Part shown: positions 18,474-27,980 of the stretch, one piece after another | How positions within the stretch are numbered: the first letter of the stretch is position 1 | How the letters are laid out: each line of letters begins with the position of its first letter | Program-made: the position numbers and the translations under genes | From: CAYRIY01 sp964424335 | GTDB taxonomy: Bacteria > Bacillota > Limnochordia > DTU080 > RSA5 | DNA length: 64,000 nucleotides | Assembly: GCA_964424335.1 (NCBI GenBank) | Contig: CAYRIY010000001.1 | Coordinates: 62,001-126,000 of the forward strand | Direction: 5' to 3' | Notes under the pieces: model-generated | Database searches by the model: none | What the model saw: only the letters and a program-made list of their open reading frames with translations | Told to the model about the DNA's origin: nothing

Positions 18474-18510
18474 GTCGGCTCCGTCCGCGTCGCGCACCGT
18501 CGGAGCCGAC
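18474..18510 (+). other. intercistronic stem-loop after the binding-protein gene
   Basis: Perfect 10-bp arms GTCGGCTCCG (18474-18483) and CGGAGCCGAC (18501-18510), 17-nt loop, no T-tract. A stem-loop between the binding-protein and permease genes is typical of sugar operons where it protects the upstream mRNA and gives the binding protein higher expression. The structure is seen; that role is inferred. Confidence 0.7.
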
Positions 18511-18553
18511 AGGTAGGATCTAGGCGAGTCAAGGTCAGCAGGAGGGATTCCAG

Positions 18554-19513
18554 ATGGCACAAGCAAACCCAACGGTCGTGTCAAGGACTGACGCGGATCG
18601 CTTGACGCTCTCGGCTCGGCTTGGTGAGCTATGGAGGCAAGTTAAGCGATACAAGGCCGGATACTTGTTCATGGCGCCGTTCATGATTTTCTTCATCGTG
18701 TTTACGGTCGCTCCGGTGCTCACCGCAATTTATTTGAGCTTCACGTATTTCAACGTGTTGCAACCGGCAAACTGGATCGGGCTTACGAACTACCGCCTTC
18801 TGTTTCTTGCGGATGACATCTTCCTTAAGTCACTACACGTAACGGTTGTCTTCGCGATCCTCACTGGTCCGGTCGGCTTTATGCTTTCGTTCATTATTGC
18901 GTGGCTGATCAACCAAGTGAAGGTGCGCCTCGTATACGTGGTTGCGTTTTTTGCTCCGTCGCTCAGCGGCGTCGGTATGGCGTTCATCATGAGGATCTTC
19001 TTCTCGAACGACCGGTATGGGTACCTAAACAACTGGCTGATCAACCTCGGTATTTTAGACGAACCATTTCCTTGGCTGTCCGACATCGACACGATGTTGG
19101 GCGTCGTGATTGCCGTGCAATTGTGGATGAGCATGGGGCCGGCCTTCTTGGCGTTCCTTGCCGGGTTGCAGCAGATTGATGAAACGGTGTTTGAAGCAGG
19201 CAAGGTTGACGGCGTCAAGAATCGAATTCAGGAACTTTGGTTTCTCACTTTGCCGTTGGTTAAGCCGCAGTTGGTGTTCGGCGCAGTGATGGCCGTGGTA
19301 GGCGCGTTTTCGATGTTTGACATCGCGTCGGCGATGGTTGGCTTCCCCAGCCCTGAATATGCTGCGCACACGATCATGGCTCACCTGTATGACTATGCGT
19401 TTTTGCGATTTGAGATGGGCTATGCTTCCGCAGTCTCAGTCATCATGTTTCTCATGATGTTCGGTTTGAGCGGCATCTTCCGTAAGATGTTGTCCACGAA
19501 GGGCGAGTATTGA
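18554..19513 (+). CDS. sugar ABC permease, MalF type (pair 1)
   Basis: A 319-residue inner-membrane permease with six predicted helices. The EAA-like loop that docks the ATPase reads EAGKVDGVKNRIQELWFLTLPLVKP near residue 215-240. ATG at 18554 is preceded by GGAGGG at 7 nt. It forms a heterodimer with the next permease. No ATPase gene lies in the locus, so a shared MsmX-like ATPase elsewhere would be needed, as is common for Firmicutes sugar importers. Confidence 0.92.
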   Translation: MAQANPTVVSRTDADRLTLSARLGELWRQVKRYKAGYLFMAPFMIFFIVFTVAPVLTAIYLSFTYFNVLQPANWIGLTNYRLLFLADDIFLKSLHVTVVFAILTGPVGFMLSFIIAWLINQVKVRLVYVVAFFAPSLSGVGMAFIMRIFFSNDRYGYLNNWLINLGILDEPFPWLSDIDTMLGVVIAVQLWMSMGPAFLAFLAGLQQIDETVFEAGKVDGVKNRIQELWFLTLPLVKPQLVFGAVMAVVGAFSMFDIASAMVGFPSPEYAAHTIMAHLYDYAFLRFEMGYASAVSVIMFLMMFGLSGIFRKMLSTKGEY

Positions 19514-19576
19514 TAACGGCGGGAGCACCCGTGCGGATCGAAGTTCGCTAAAAGCTTAGTCGGGAGGGGATTTGGC

Positions 19577-20452
19577 ATGGGCACACTGGTGCCTAGTTTG
19601 CGGCGAAAGAACAAGGTTGAGCGTGAGCCAATATGGATCTATGTGTTCTTGACGATCGTCGGTACGGGGATGGCCTTGCCGATGTACTTGATGGTGGTTC
19701 AGTCCATCAAACCGATCGAAGAACTGTTCCTGTGGCCGCCTCGGTTTTATGTGATGAGGCCTACACTCGAAAACTACACCGACCTGGTGGTTGCCGCGTC
19801 GCGGGCCTGGGTCCCGTTCTCGAGGTACATCTTCAATAGTGTCTTCGTCACCGCGGCAAACGTGATCTCGTACGTGCTGATCTGCTGCATGGCGGCGTAT
19901 CCGCTTGCGAAAATGAGGAAGATGCCGCTCGCGATGCCGATCTTTAACGCATGCCTTGCGGCGCTCATGTTTGCCCCTCAGGTCACCGTCATTCCCAGGT
20001 ACCTGCTCGTATCGAGCCTTGGACTGGTCGATACTTATTGGGCGCTCATCTTGCCGGGGCTCGGCGGATCGTTCGGAGTCTTCTTTATGAAGCAGTTCTT
20101 GGACCAGTACCCGGATGCGCTCCTGGAAGCCGCCCGAATCGACGGCGCCTCCGAGTGGGGCCTATTCACGAAAGTGATTATCCCGCTCACGCGGCCGGCG
20201 TGGGCGACGCTGATCATCTGGCAAGCGATGCAGATTTGGCGAGACACGTGGTCGCCGATGGTCTTTACCCACAGTGAGGCGATGAAGACGCTTCCACTCG
20301 CAGTTCAGACCATGTTTTCCGGAGATTTGGTGGTAGCGCGGCAAGGCGCTCAAGCGGCTGCGACGTTTTTGGAATCCGCTCCGCTTATTCTCCTCTTCAT
20401 CATCATGCAGGCGCGAATCATCAGCACCATGGCCCATGCGGGGATCAAATAA
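19577..20452 (+). CDS. carbohydrate ABC permease, MalG type (pair 1)
   Basis: A 291-residue permease with six helices and the EAA loop EAARIDGASEWGLFTKVIIPLTRP. It starts with ATG behind GGGAGGGGA and follows its partner by 63 nt. Its stop codon touches the region encoding the NHL/YIP1 protein, so the genes are co-transcribed. Together with the MalF-type partner it makes the channel used by the giant binding protein. Confidence 0.92.
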   Translation: MGTLVPSLRRKNKVEREPIWIYVFLTIVGTGMALPMYLMVVQSIKPIEELFLWPPRFYVMRPTLENYTDLVVAASRAWVPFSRYIFNSVFVTAANVISYVLICCMAAYPLAKMRKMPLAMPIFNACLAALMFAPQVTVIPRYLLVSSLGLVDTYWALILPGLGGSFGVFFMKQFLDQYPDALLEAARIDGASEWGLFTKVIIPLTRPAWATLIIWQAMQIWRDTWSPMVFTHSEAMKTLPLAVQTMFSGDLVVARQGAQAAATFLESAPLILLFIIMQARIISTMAHAGIK

Positions 20453-20467
20453 ATGGGGGTGCCGAAT

Positions 20468-22609
20468 ATGAGACGTCGAATGCAGAGAGCACCAAGGAGG
20501 GGTATTGCGGAGATGGCCTTGTTCCGTTTGGCGATGACCGCCGCGATCGTTCTGTTGATGAGCGTTGGCGCCCTCGGAGCCGGGTATGGCTTTCACATTC
20601 AAGAGGGCGACCGCGTCATCACTGCAAATCGGAATGCGTCGAGGCTCGTCCCGTCGCCTAAGCCGTACGTCTTTGAGCGGTCCTTTGAGTTCCTTGGCTT
20701 CAACGGCCCTCAGGACATCTTTTACGACGAGGACCGCGCTGAGCTGTGGGTCGCCGACACCGGCAACAATCGCCTGGTTCGATTGACGAGAGACGGCGAG
20801 TTCATCAGCGAGATCAGGAGCATCGTCGGTGGCGATAATGCGGAAGTTCAACGGCTTGGCGGCAGAAACTTTCGCAACCCTGAGGGTCTGTTCGTAAACC
20901 CGGAAGGCGAGGTGTTCATCGCTGACACCGGGAACAAGCGGATCGTGCAGCTTACTTCGTCCGGTGAATTGATTCGGATCTATCCACAGCCCGAAAACCA
21001 GTTGCTGGGCGAAGACTTTGATTATCGTCCGACCAAGGTAGTCCAGGATCAGCGGGATTACCTATACGTAGTCAATCGGAGCGACTACCGCGGCATGCTC
21101 CTCCTCGACACGCGAGGGGAGTTTCGAGGCTTCTTTGCTCCCAACAAGGTCGGCTTTAGCCTTCGGCGGGTCTTGATTCGGATGTTTGCGACCGAGGCTC
21201 AGCGGGAGAAGCTCAGTAAGGAACTGCCTGCGCCTCACTCCAACATCGTGATCAGCCCAAATGGTTACCTATACTCGTCGACCACCTACGCCCCGGACAA
21301 CCAGATCAAGAAGTTGAACGGCGTGGGCACGGACGTGATGAACCGCTCGGCAATCGGCAGCAAGCGATACGGTTTCCCAATCACCAGAGCCGGCCGGGCA
21401 GTGAACGCTAGTTTTATCGACTTGACGGTGAACGAGCACGGGATTATTTCCGCCGTCGACTCGGCCAACGGCATCGTCTATCAGTACGACGACGACCGGA
21501 ATCTCCTTACGATGTTTGGAGGCAAAGGGGAGGAGAACGGCAAGTTTGGGTTCCCTTCGAGCATTGCCACGGACCGTGAGGGACTCCTATACATCCTGGA
21601 CAAGGACCGGAACAACATTCAGGTGTTCCGACCGACCGATTTCGCTCAGCTCGTCCACACCGCAAGTGAGCTTTACGTAGAAGGCTTCTATCAAGACGCC
21701 GAAGAGCCTTGGCGCCAAGCGTTGATGCTCAACACCAACTACAACCTTGCGCATAGTGGCATTGCAAAGGCTTTTGAGAAGGTTGGACGTTGGGAAGAAG
21801 CGCTCATGGAGTATCGGTTCGGTCAAGATCGTGACGGCTACTCCGAGATTTTCGGGAAGCTTCGGCACGAGTGGATTCGGGAGCACTTCGGTTTGACCGT
21901 GTTCCTGGTCTTTGCAGGTTTGGGACTTGCGATCCTCGTCGGACGCTTCTTCAAGTGGCTCCTCAACAAACCGTATGAGTCGTGTGGGCCGGTAGGCCGG
22001 GCAGTGCAGATGGTTTGGACCACGATGATGCATCCGTGGGACGGATATTGGATGCTAAAGCGCGAGGGTAAGGGAAGTCTCGTAACGGCGCTGGTACTGG
22101 TCGCGATCATGTTCGGATTACGTGTGGCCGACATCATGTGGACCAGCTATCAGATCGCAGACATCGATCCTCGGGACGCGAGCTTAGTCCTTGAGTTTGC
22201 ACGCTTGATCTTGCCGTGGATCCTGTTCTGCGTGTGTAGTTACGGTGTGACGGCGATCTTCGAAGGGGAAGGTTTCTTCAGAGATATTGTGATCGCCACC
22301 GGCTACTCCCTTGGGCCGTACATTATGGTCAAGCCCATCGGAATCGCGCTGAGTCACATCCTTACCCGTACGGAGAAGTCGTACGTTGAATCGCTCGATA
22401 TGATTGCTGTCGTTTGGATTGCAATCCTGATCGTCATCCACATCCAAACGACGCACAACTACACGCTGCGCAAGACGTTTGGGACGGCTGCGTTGTCGAT
22501 CTTCGGGATGATCTGTTTCATCGCCGTTGCCGGCCTCACGTATACGCTTACCGACCAGATCGTCACGTTTGTGCGTGAATTGACGATCGAGCTTACAATT
22601 CGGGGTTAG
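20468..22609 (+). CDS. NHL-repeat/TPR/YIP1-domain fusion membrane protein
   Basis: An unusual composite of about 713 residues. A signal sequence or first helix is followed by an extracellular NHL beta-propeller (about 75-400). Its blades are visible as GPQDIFYDEDRAELWVADTG, NPEGLFVNPEGEVFIADTGN and FPSSIATDREGLLYILDKD. A TPR-like helical pair (about 405-465) and a transmembrane helix (about 480-500) come next, then a C-terminal YIP1-like domain with about five helices (530-705). Start choice is uncertain: ATG 20468 follows GGGGGTG, while ATG 20513 has the stronger AAGGAGGGG 10 nt upstream and would give a neat signal peptide. It lies between the permease pair and DUF5696 and may couple surface glycan binding to the membrane. 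Function unknown. Confidence 0.8.
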   Translation: MRRRMQRAPRRGIAEMALFRLAMTAAIVLLMSVGALGAGYGFHIQEGDRVITANRNASRLVPSPKPYVFERSFEFLGFNGPQDIFYDEDRAELWVADTGNNRLVRLTRDGEFISEIRSIVGGDNAEVQRLGGRNFRNPEGLFVNPEGEVFIADTGNKRIVQLTSSGELIRIYPQPENQLLGEDFDYRPTKVVQDQRDYLYVVNRSDYRGMLLLDTRGEFRGFFAPNKVGFSLRRVLIRMFATEAQREKLSKELPAPHSNIVISPNGYLYSSTTYAPDNQIKKLNGVGTDVMNRSAIGSKRYGFPITRAGRAVNASFIDLTVNEHGIISAVDSANGIVYQYDDDRNLLTMFGGKGEENGKFGFPSSIATDREGLLYILDKDRNNIQVFRPTDFAQLVHTASELYVEGFYQDAEEPWRQALMLNTNYNLAHSGIAKAFEKVGRWEEALMEYRFGQDRDGYSEIFGKLRHEWIREHFGLTVFLVFAGLGLAILVGRFFKWLLNKPYESCGPVGRAVQMVWTTMMHPWDGYWMLKREGKGSLVTALVLVAIMFGLRVADIMWTSYQIADIDPRDASLVLEFARLILPWILFCVCSYGVTAIFEGEGFFRDIVIATGYSLGPYIMVKPIGIALSHILTRTEKSYVESLDMIAVVWIAILIVIHIQTTHNYTLRKTFGTAALSIFGMICFIAVAGLTYTLTDQIVTFVRELTIELTIRG

Positions 22610-22620
22610 GGTGGTCGCCA

Positions 22621-24840
22621 ATGATGCAGAGACGTAGAGCAAACTGGATTTCGACATGTCTAGCACTGGTCTTCGTTGCACTTTTGGCGACGTTGGGTGC
22701 TGCGGCGCAGGAAATCGAGATTGGAGGCGGCACCCTCGAAGGAGGCGAGAGGCTCGTTCCCGATGGGTTCCTCCTCGTGGCTGAAAATGCCAATCTGCAG
22801 CTTTACATCGAGCCGGATGTGACGCAGTTCATCGTGTACGACCGGAGGAATGGAAAGCTGTGGCGGACCAACCCACCGGGGCCGCACGATCGCATTCCGA
22901 GCGCTTTGTGGCGCACACACGCACAGTCGCAGATCACGTTCAGCTACACGGACGCCAAGCGGCGTCAGATCAAGCAGACTGACCCGCTGACGGAAGGCGC
23001 GACGGTGACGTACGAGCCGATCCGGGACGGGGTGCGCGTCGTGTACACGATGAACACACGCGGCTTCGTCATTACCACCGATTACATCCTCGGACCGGAC
23101 TATCTGGAGGTTAGGATTCCGGACTCCGGACTGCAGGAGAACGACGAGTTCGTCATTGTGTACCTCGAGCTGTTGCCGTTCTTCGGCGCTGCTACCGACA
23201 ACGACGAAGGCTACATGGTCTTCCCTGACAGCTCTGGTGCGATCGCTCCGTTCCATTCAGATCACGGTCGGTATGCGAAGCAGTTCGAAGAGTACGTATA
23301 TGGGCCTGAGGACTACCCGTTTGTCGAGTACGATCCGATGAGGCCGGTCAATCGGCAAGTGCCGATGCCGATCTTCGGACTAAAGCACCACGACGGAGCG
23401 TTTCTTGGGGTGATTACCCAAGGCGAGTACGATGCAAAGGTCGTGGCTGCGCCTTCCGGATACATCGTGGACTACTACCGGACGAATGCCAAATTCGTGG
23501 TGCGACGTGAGTACCTGGCGCCGCTAAGACGGAATGCCAACGTCCAGACGGTTGAGTCGAGACGTATTGCCGTCGATCGTGCCGTGCGGTACTACCTGCT
23601 GCCGGAAGATCGAGCAAGCTACACGGGAATGGCGCTTCGCTATCGAGAGCACTTGATCGACACACTCAACCTGCAACCAGGTAGGGTAGCTGGGGACGAT
23701 GGGATCGCGCCGATCCACATTCGGATTTTCCAAGCGGTGTCCCAGCAGCAGCTCGTCTTTGATACGCTGATTACGCTGACGACGTTTGCTCAGGCGAGGG
23801 AAATCGTGGAGACCCTGAAGGCAAACGGTGTCAAGGAGCTCGACGTGACGCTCGTAGGGTGGACGCACAAAGGTTATGCCGGCCGGTATCCGCGCAGGCT
23901 CCCGGTGTCCGGACCCCTTGGTGGCGAGGCGGGTCTGCGGGCGTTCGTACAGTGGGCAAATGAACAAGGCGTAAGGGTATACCTAGACGACAACTACGTG
24001 GATGCGTACGAGGACAACGGAGGATTTTCGACCCGCACCGACGTCGTGCGCAGTCCTGCAAAGCTTCCGATCAGCGGATTTGGGATCGGCTTTGCCGGCA
24101 CGCGCTATATCTTGAGCCCCGGGATCGCTCTGCGCGACTATGCGTCTCGGGACATCCCAAGGATCGCTAACTTTGGCGTGAACGGACTCGACTTTGAGCG
24201 GTTCGGGTGGACGTTGATCTCCGATCGAAACGCGCACTACACGGCTGAGCGCTACCAGGTGGCCGAGACGTGGTCCGAGATCGTGAAGTTGGCCCGGAGC
24301 CACATGGGCGGAGCGATCATCCAAGGCGGGAACATCTATATGCTGCCGCTGGCGGATAAGGTGTTGCGGGCGCCGATGGAGGATACGACACACCTCTTTG
24401 CCAGCAGGAGCATCCCGTTCTACCAGATCGCCGTACACGGTATCGTTCCTTACCACGGCTGGCCCGGCAACCTGCGGTCCGAGCCTCGCAGGGAGTTCTT
24501 GAAGAACGTAGAGTACGGCTCGTTGCCGGTGTTTGAGCTAACGTACGAGGACTCGTCGAAGTTGAAAGACGCTGAGCGGTATAATGTGCTCTTCAGTTCC
24601 CAGTACGCCGTTTGGGAGGATACGGTCCTGGAGGAGTACAGGATTCAGGGCGAACAGATGGGCTATCTGCAAGACGTTGCCATCGTTGACCACAACGAGC
24701 TTGACAACTTGGTCTACGAGACGGTTTACGAAGATGGCTCGAGGGTCGTCGTGAACTACCGCCGTACAGAGTGGACCGATGGAAATGTGGTTGTCGGTCC
24801 CCTCGACTTCGTCCATATCGGAGGAGGGATTCGGGATTGA
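22621..24840 (+). CDS. DUF5696 protein, glycoside-hydrolase-like
   Basis: A 739-residue exported protein with signal peptide at about 10-29. The N-terminal third is beta-rich (LFIVYDRRNGKLWRTNPPG, LEVRIPDSGLQENDEFVIVYLELLPFFG-type strands). The region around 340-620 looks like a TIM barrel with acidic residues at strand ends (LDVTLVGWTHKGY, VYLDDNYVDAYEDNGG, NGLDFERFGW). This combination corresponds to DUF5696, seen in Paenibacillus-like sugar loci and thought to be glycosidase-like. The catalytic residues are not established; Asp in DDNY and Asp/Glu in LDFERF are candidates. It sits between the YIP1 fusion and the second permease pair, which supports a role in processing the imported glycan outside the cell. 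Confidence 0.8.
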   Translation: MMQRRRANWISTCLALVFVALLATLGAAAQEIEIGGGTLEGGERLVPDGFLLVAENANLQLYIEPDVTQFIVYDRRNGKLWRTNPPGPHDRIPSALWRTHAQSQITFSYTDAKRRQIKQTDPLTEGATVTYEPIRDGVRVVYTMNTRGFVITTDYILGPDYLEVRIPDSGLQENDEFVIVYLELLPFFGAATDNDEGYMVFPDSSGAIAPFHSDHGRYAKQFEEYVYGPEDYPFVEYDPMRPVNRQVPMPIFGLKHHDGAFLGVITQGEYDAKVVAAPSGYIVDYYRTNAKFVVRREYLAPLRRNANVQTVESRRIAVDRAVRYYLLPEDRASYTGMALRYREHLIDTLNLQPGRVAGDDGIAPIHIRIFQAVSQQQLVFDTLITLTTFAQAREIVETLKANGVKELDVTLVGWTHKGYAGRYPRRLPVSGPLGGEAGLRAFVQWANEQGVRVYLDDNYVDAYEDNGGFSTRTDVVRSPAKLPISGFGIGFAGTRYILSPGIALRDYASRDIPRIANFGVNGLDFERFGWTLISDRNAHYTAERYQVAETWSEIVKLARSHMGGAIIQGGNIYMLPLADKVLRAPMEDTTHLFASRSIPFYQIAVHGIVPYHGWPGNLRSEPRREFLKNVEYGSLPVFELTYEDSSKLKDAERYNVLFSSQYAVWEDTVLEEYRIQGEQMGYLQDVAIVDHNELDNLVYETVYEDGSRVVVNYRRTEWTDGNVVVGPLDFVHIGGGIRD

Positions 24841-25706
24841 AGCTCACACTTAGGCAGCGTCAGTCGATCAACGGGTTTCTGTTCATCCTGCCGTGGCTGA
24901 TCGGATTCCTGGTCTTCGTGGCAAGGCCGTTCACGCACTCGCTCCGCCTAGCATTCAGCAAAGTCGATATGATGGCGGGTTTCAGCCTTAGCTTCGTGGG
25001 CTGGGACAACTTCAACGAGGCGTTCTTTATCGACGAGCGGTTTGTGCCAATCTTGGTGACGGTAATTCAAAGAAACCTCGTGGACGTGCCGATCATCCTG
25101 ACATTCGCACTGTTCACGGCGTTCTTGGTTCACCAAAAGATCCGGGGCGTCGCCCTATTTCGGGCGATCTTCTTCCTACCGGTCGTGATTGCGTCCGGCC
25201 TTGTGGTCGAGCGACTCTTCCAGCAGGAGGTCGGATCTCTCGAAGCGGTGGTCGGCCTCGACGTACCGACGCTGGTATACATGTACTTGCCGGCGCAGTT
25301 TGCCGATATCGTCATCGACGTGATGACGCGCTTGACGCTGATACTGTGGCGCTCGGGAATCCAGATCCTGCTCTTCATCGCAGGTTTCCAAGGAATTTCC
25401 GGATCGCTCTACGAAGCTTCCAGGATCGACGGCGCTACCGACTGGGAGATATTCTGGAAGATTACGTTGCCGATGTTGTCGCCGATCATTATCGTCAATA
25501 CGATTTACACGATCGTCGACGGCTTTACGGATATCTTCAACCCGATGGTCAACTTCCTGAGGACCGTAGCGTTCTCCGGTTCGTTCCGATTGGGTTACGC
25601 TGCGGCGTTAGGGTGGATTTACTTCCTGTTGATCTTCCTTTTGATCGGCGCGGTGTTTATCTCCTCAAGGAAGTGGGTGTATTACGGTGGCGAACGCGAC
25701 AGTTGA
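24837..25706 (+). CDS. sugar ABC permease, MalF type (pair 2)
   Basis: A 289-residue six-helix permease with EAA loop EASRIDGATDWEIFWKITLPMLSP. I take the TTG at 24837, which overlaps the TGA of the DUF5696 gene in TTGA and has GGAGGAGGG 8 nt upstream. This is a second permease pair in one operon without its own binding protein, so it may share the giant binding protein or use one encoded elsewhere. Confidence 0.9.
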   Translation: MKLTLRQRQSINGFLFILPWLIGFLVFVARPFTHSLRLAFSKVDMMAGFSLSFVGWDNFNEAFFIDERFVPILVTVIQRNLVDVPIILTFALFTAFLVHQKIRGVALFRAIFFLPVVIASGLVVERLFQQEVGSLEAVVGLDVPTLVYMYLPAQFADIVIDVMTRLTLILWRSGIQILLFIAGFQGISGSLYEASRIDGATDWEIFWKITLPMLSPIIIVNTIYTIVDGFTDIFNPMVNFLRTVAFSGSFRLGYAAALGWIYFLLIFLLIGAVFISSRKWVYYGGERDS

Positions 25707-26655
25707 GCCCCGCCGGGGTATGGAGACGAGGGAGAAGCATCGGCTTTCAGCGACCGGCATACCTTGGACCCTCGTGGTGCTGAGGAAGGTCCAGCGCTAC
25801 TTCTTCCTGGGCCTGGTCTACTTGCTCTTGATCGACATTGCCTTCGCATTCCTGCTGCCGGTGATCTACATGGCCTCATCGTCGCTCATGACGGTGCAGG
25901 ACTTCCTCGATCCGGGCGTCTATTGGATTCCGAGGGCGGTGTACTGGGATAACATCGTCTTGGCCTTTCAGAGCATGAACTACCTCGTGGGGCTCAAGAA
26001 CAGCGCAACGATCGTGCTGTTCGCCACCGCGGGTCAGATCATCTCCTGTTCGCTTGCGGGATACGGCTTTGCAAGGTTCAAGTTTCCCGGGCGGGACCTC
26101 CTGTTCATGTTGGTCTTGTTCACGTTCATCGTGCCGCCGCAGACGATCATTGTGCCGCTGTTCATTTTGTACAGGCAGCTTGGATGGATCGACACGTTCA
26201 TGCCCTTTACGGTGCCGGCATTCCTGGCGCACGGCTTGCGGGGATCACTGCTCGTGTTGATCTTCCGGCAGTTCTTCAAGAGACAGCCCTATGAGTTGGA
26301 GGAAGCGGCATACATCGACGGCTGTAGCCCTGTGCGCACGTATGCGCAGATCATGCTGCCGCTCGCCCGTCCTGCGTTGCTCGTTGGATTCCTCTTCTCG
26401 CTCGTATGGCATTGGAACGACTACTACGAGCCGATGATGTACCTGATGAAGCCGCAGAACTTTACGGTGCCGCTGCGCCTGCAGATCCTGCAGCAAGGGT
26501 TGCAGGAGATCACCGGCGGCGCGGCAGGGGAGATCTTCAACGAACCCCTGGTCATGGCGGCGTGCTTCCTGGTCGTCATTCCGCCGCTTGTGCTTTACTT
26601 GTTTGCTCAGCGGTTCTTCGTCGAGTCGATCGATCGTACCGGCCTCGTCGACTGA
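25687..26655 (+). CDS. carbohydrate ABC permease, MalG type (pair 2)
   Basis: A 322-residue six-helix permease with EAA loop EEAAYIDGCSPVRTYAQIMLPLARP. The GTG at 25687 overlaps the upstream permease gene by 20 nt; an ATG at 25720 is an alternative start. It is the last gene before a strong terminator. It pairs with the preceding MalF-type permease. Confidence 0.9.
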   Translation: MANATVEPRRGMETREKHRLSATGIPWTLVVLRKVQRYFFLGLVYLLLIDIAFAFLLPVIYMASSSLMTVQDFLDPGVYWIPRAVYWDNIVLAFQSMNYLVGLKNSATIVLFATAGQIISCSLAGYGFARFKFPGRDLLFMLVLFTFIVPPQTIIVPLFILYRQLGWIDTFMPFTVPAFLAHGLRGSLLVLIFRQFFKRQPYELEEAAYIDGCSPVRTYAQIMLPLARPALLVGFLFSLVWHWNDYYEPMMYLMKPQNFTVPLRLQILQQGLQEITGGAAGEIFNEPLVMAACFLVVIPPLVLYLFAQRFFVESIDRTGLVD

Positions 26656-26723
26656 TCGAGAAGTCGCTCGAGGTGGCAGGATTTTTGCGCTCGACAATGT
26701 AATGTTCTATCTCCGAAGCGATT

Positions 26724-26770
26724 CGCCCCGCGGGTCCACCGGCAACCGCCGGAGGAGCGTGGGGCGTTTT
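26724..26770 (+). terminator. rho-independent terminator of the transporter operon
   Basis: Outer arms CGCCCC (26724-26729) and GGGGCG (26761-26766) enclose an inner CCGGC/GCCGG hairpin and are followed by TTTT. The oxidoreductase gene starts 37 nt later, so it is reached by read-through or a promoter I cannot see. Confidence 0.75.
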
Positions 26771-26806
26771 ACTACACCATACGGTATTACGAGGAGTTGA
26801 TGGACA

Positions 26807-27889
26807 TTGAGTAAGTTGAAGGTCGGCATCATTGGCAGTGGCGGCATCGCTAGGGGACATGCCCGCGCATATAAGGAGGTCCCGTACGTCGACGTGGTCG
26901 GCGTCTGCGATATCGTTCCGGGTAAGGCGAGGGAGTTTATCGAGGCCGAAGGATTGGAAGGCGCCCAGGCCTTTGAAAATCACGAGGATCTTTTTGCACT
27001 CGGCGTCGATGCCGTGAGCGTCTGCACTCCGAACGTAGCACACCACAGCATGTCGGTTGCGGCCTTGAATGCAGGCGTCCACGTGTTGGTCGAAAAGCCA
27101 ATGGCGGTAACCCTCGACCAGGCTGTCGACATGGCTCGTGCGGCGAAAAAAGCGGACCGCATCCTCTCGATCGGGTTTCAGCCGCGCTATGATCCGAATA
27201 CCAAGGTAATCAAGGACATTGTGCAATCCGGGGAACTAGGCAATATCTATTATGTCGAGACCGGAGGAGGACGCCGGCGGGGAATGCCCGGCGGCACCTT
27301 TATCAAACAGGAGATTGCGGGAGCGGGAGCGATGGCGGACATCGGGTGTTACTCGCTCGATCTGGTTTTGAATGCGCTCGGTTATCCGAAGCCGCTCACG
27401 GTCTCCGCGGCGACATACAACTTCTTCGGCACGTCACCGAAGTACCATCCGCAGGCCGACCAGTTCGACGTGGAAGACTTCGGCGCCGCGCTTGTCAGGC
27501 TGGAGGGCGGGATCACGCTTCACTTCAAGATTTCTTGGGCCATGCACATGGATACGCTCGGCGCCACGTTTTTCTTGGGCTCTGAAGCAGGTCTGAAGTT
27601 GACGCCTGCAGGCTCCGGTCCGTGGAGCGGCGTTTGGGACGGTGGTGTCGGCTCGATCACGTTGTACTACGACAAGCTTGGTCACATGACCGAGAGCCCG
27701 ATCCCAGTGAAATCGCACCGGATCAACATCTTTGCCGAGAAGGTGAAGGACTTCGCTCGTGCGGTTCGTGAGGGTGATAAGGCGCCGATCCCGCCTGATG
27801 AGATCTTGAAGAATCAAGCGATCATCGACGGGGTGCTTCGGTCCGCGAAACTTGGCAAAGAAGTCGAGATCGTAATCCCCGAGATCTAG
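26807..27889 (+). CDS. Gfo/Idh/MocA-family oxidoreductase
   Basis: A 360-residue NAD(P)-dependent sugar dehydrogenase-like protein. The N-terminal Rossmann motif is VGIIGSGGIARGHARAY and the family-typical VLVEKPMAVTLDQA carries the EKP catalytic lysine near residue 95. A DIGCYSLDLVLNALG segment follows in the C-terminal domain. It begins with TTG after GAGGAG. Position right after the permeases suggests it oxidises or epimerises the sugar released after uptake. The exact substrate is unknown. Confidence 0.92.
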   Translation: MSKLKVGIIGSGGIARGHARAYKEVPYVDVVGVCDIVPGKAREFIEAEGLEGAQAFENHEDLFALGVDAVSVCTPNVAHHSMSVAALNAGVHVLVEKPMAVTLDQAVDMARAAKKADRILSIGFQPRYDPNTKVIKDIVQSGELGNIYYVETGGGRRRGMPGGTFIKQEIAGAGAMADIGCYSLDLVLNALGYPKPLTVSAATYNFFGTSPKYHPQADQFDVEDFGAALVRLEGGITLHFKISWAMHMDTLGATFFLGSEAGLKLTPAGSGPWSGVWDGGVGSITLYYDKLGHMTESPIPVKSHRINIFAEKVKDFARAVREGDKAPIPPDEILKNQAIIDGVLRSAKLGKEVEIVIPEI

Positions 27890-27929
27890 TCCCTGGCTTA
27901 GCCAAGGTGGTCTCATCGTCATAATCTCA

Positions 27930-27980
27930 AATAGCCCTTCGGTTGCGGTTTCGTTATAAACCGCGCTGGAGGGCTATTCT
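27930..27980 (+). terminator. stem-loop terminator after the oxidoreductase gene
   Basis: Perfect 9-bp arms AATAGCCCT (27930-27938) and AGGGCTATT (27970-27978) enclose a second hairpin GCGGTTT/AAACCGC. The following T-tract is weak. Confidence 0.7.
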
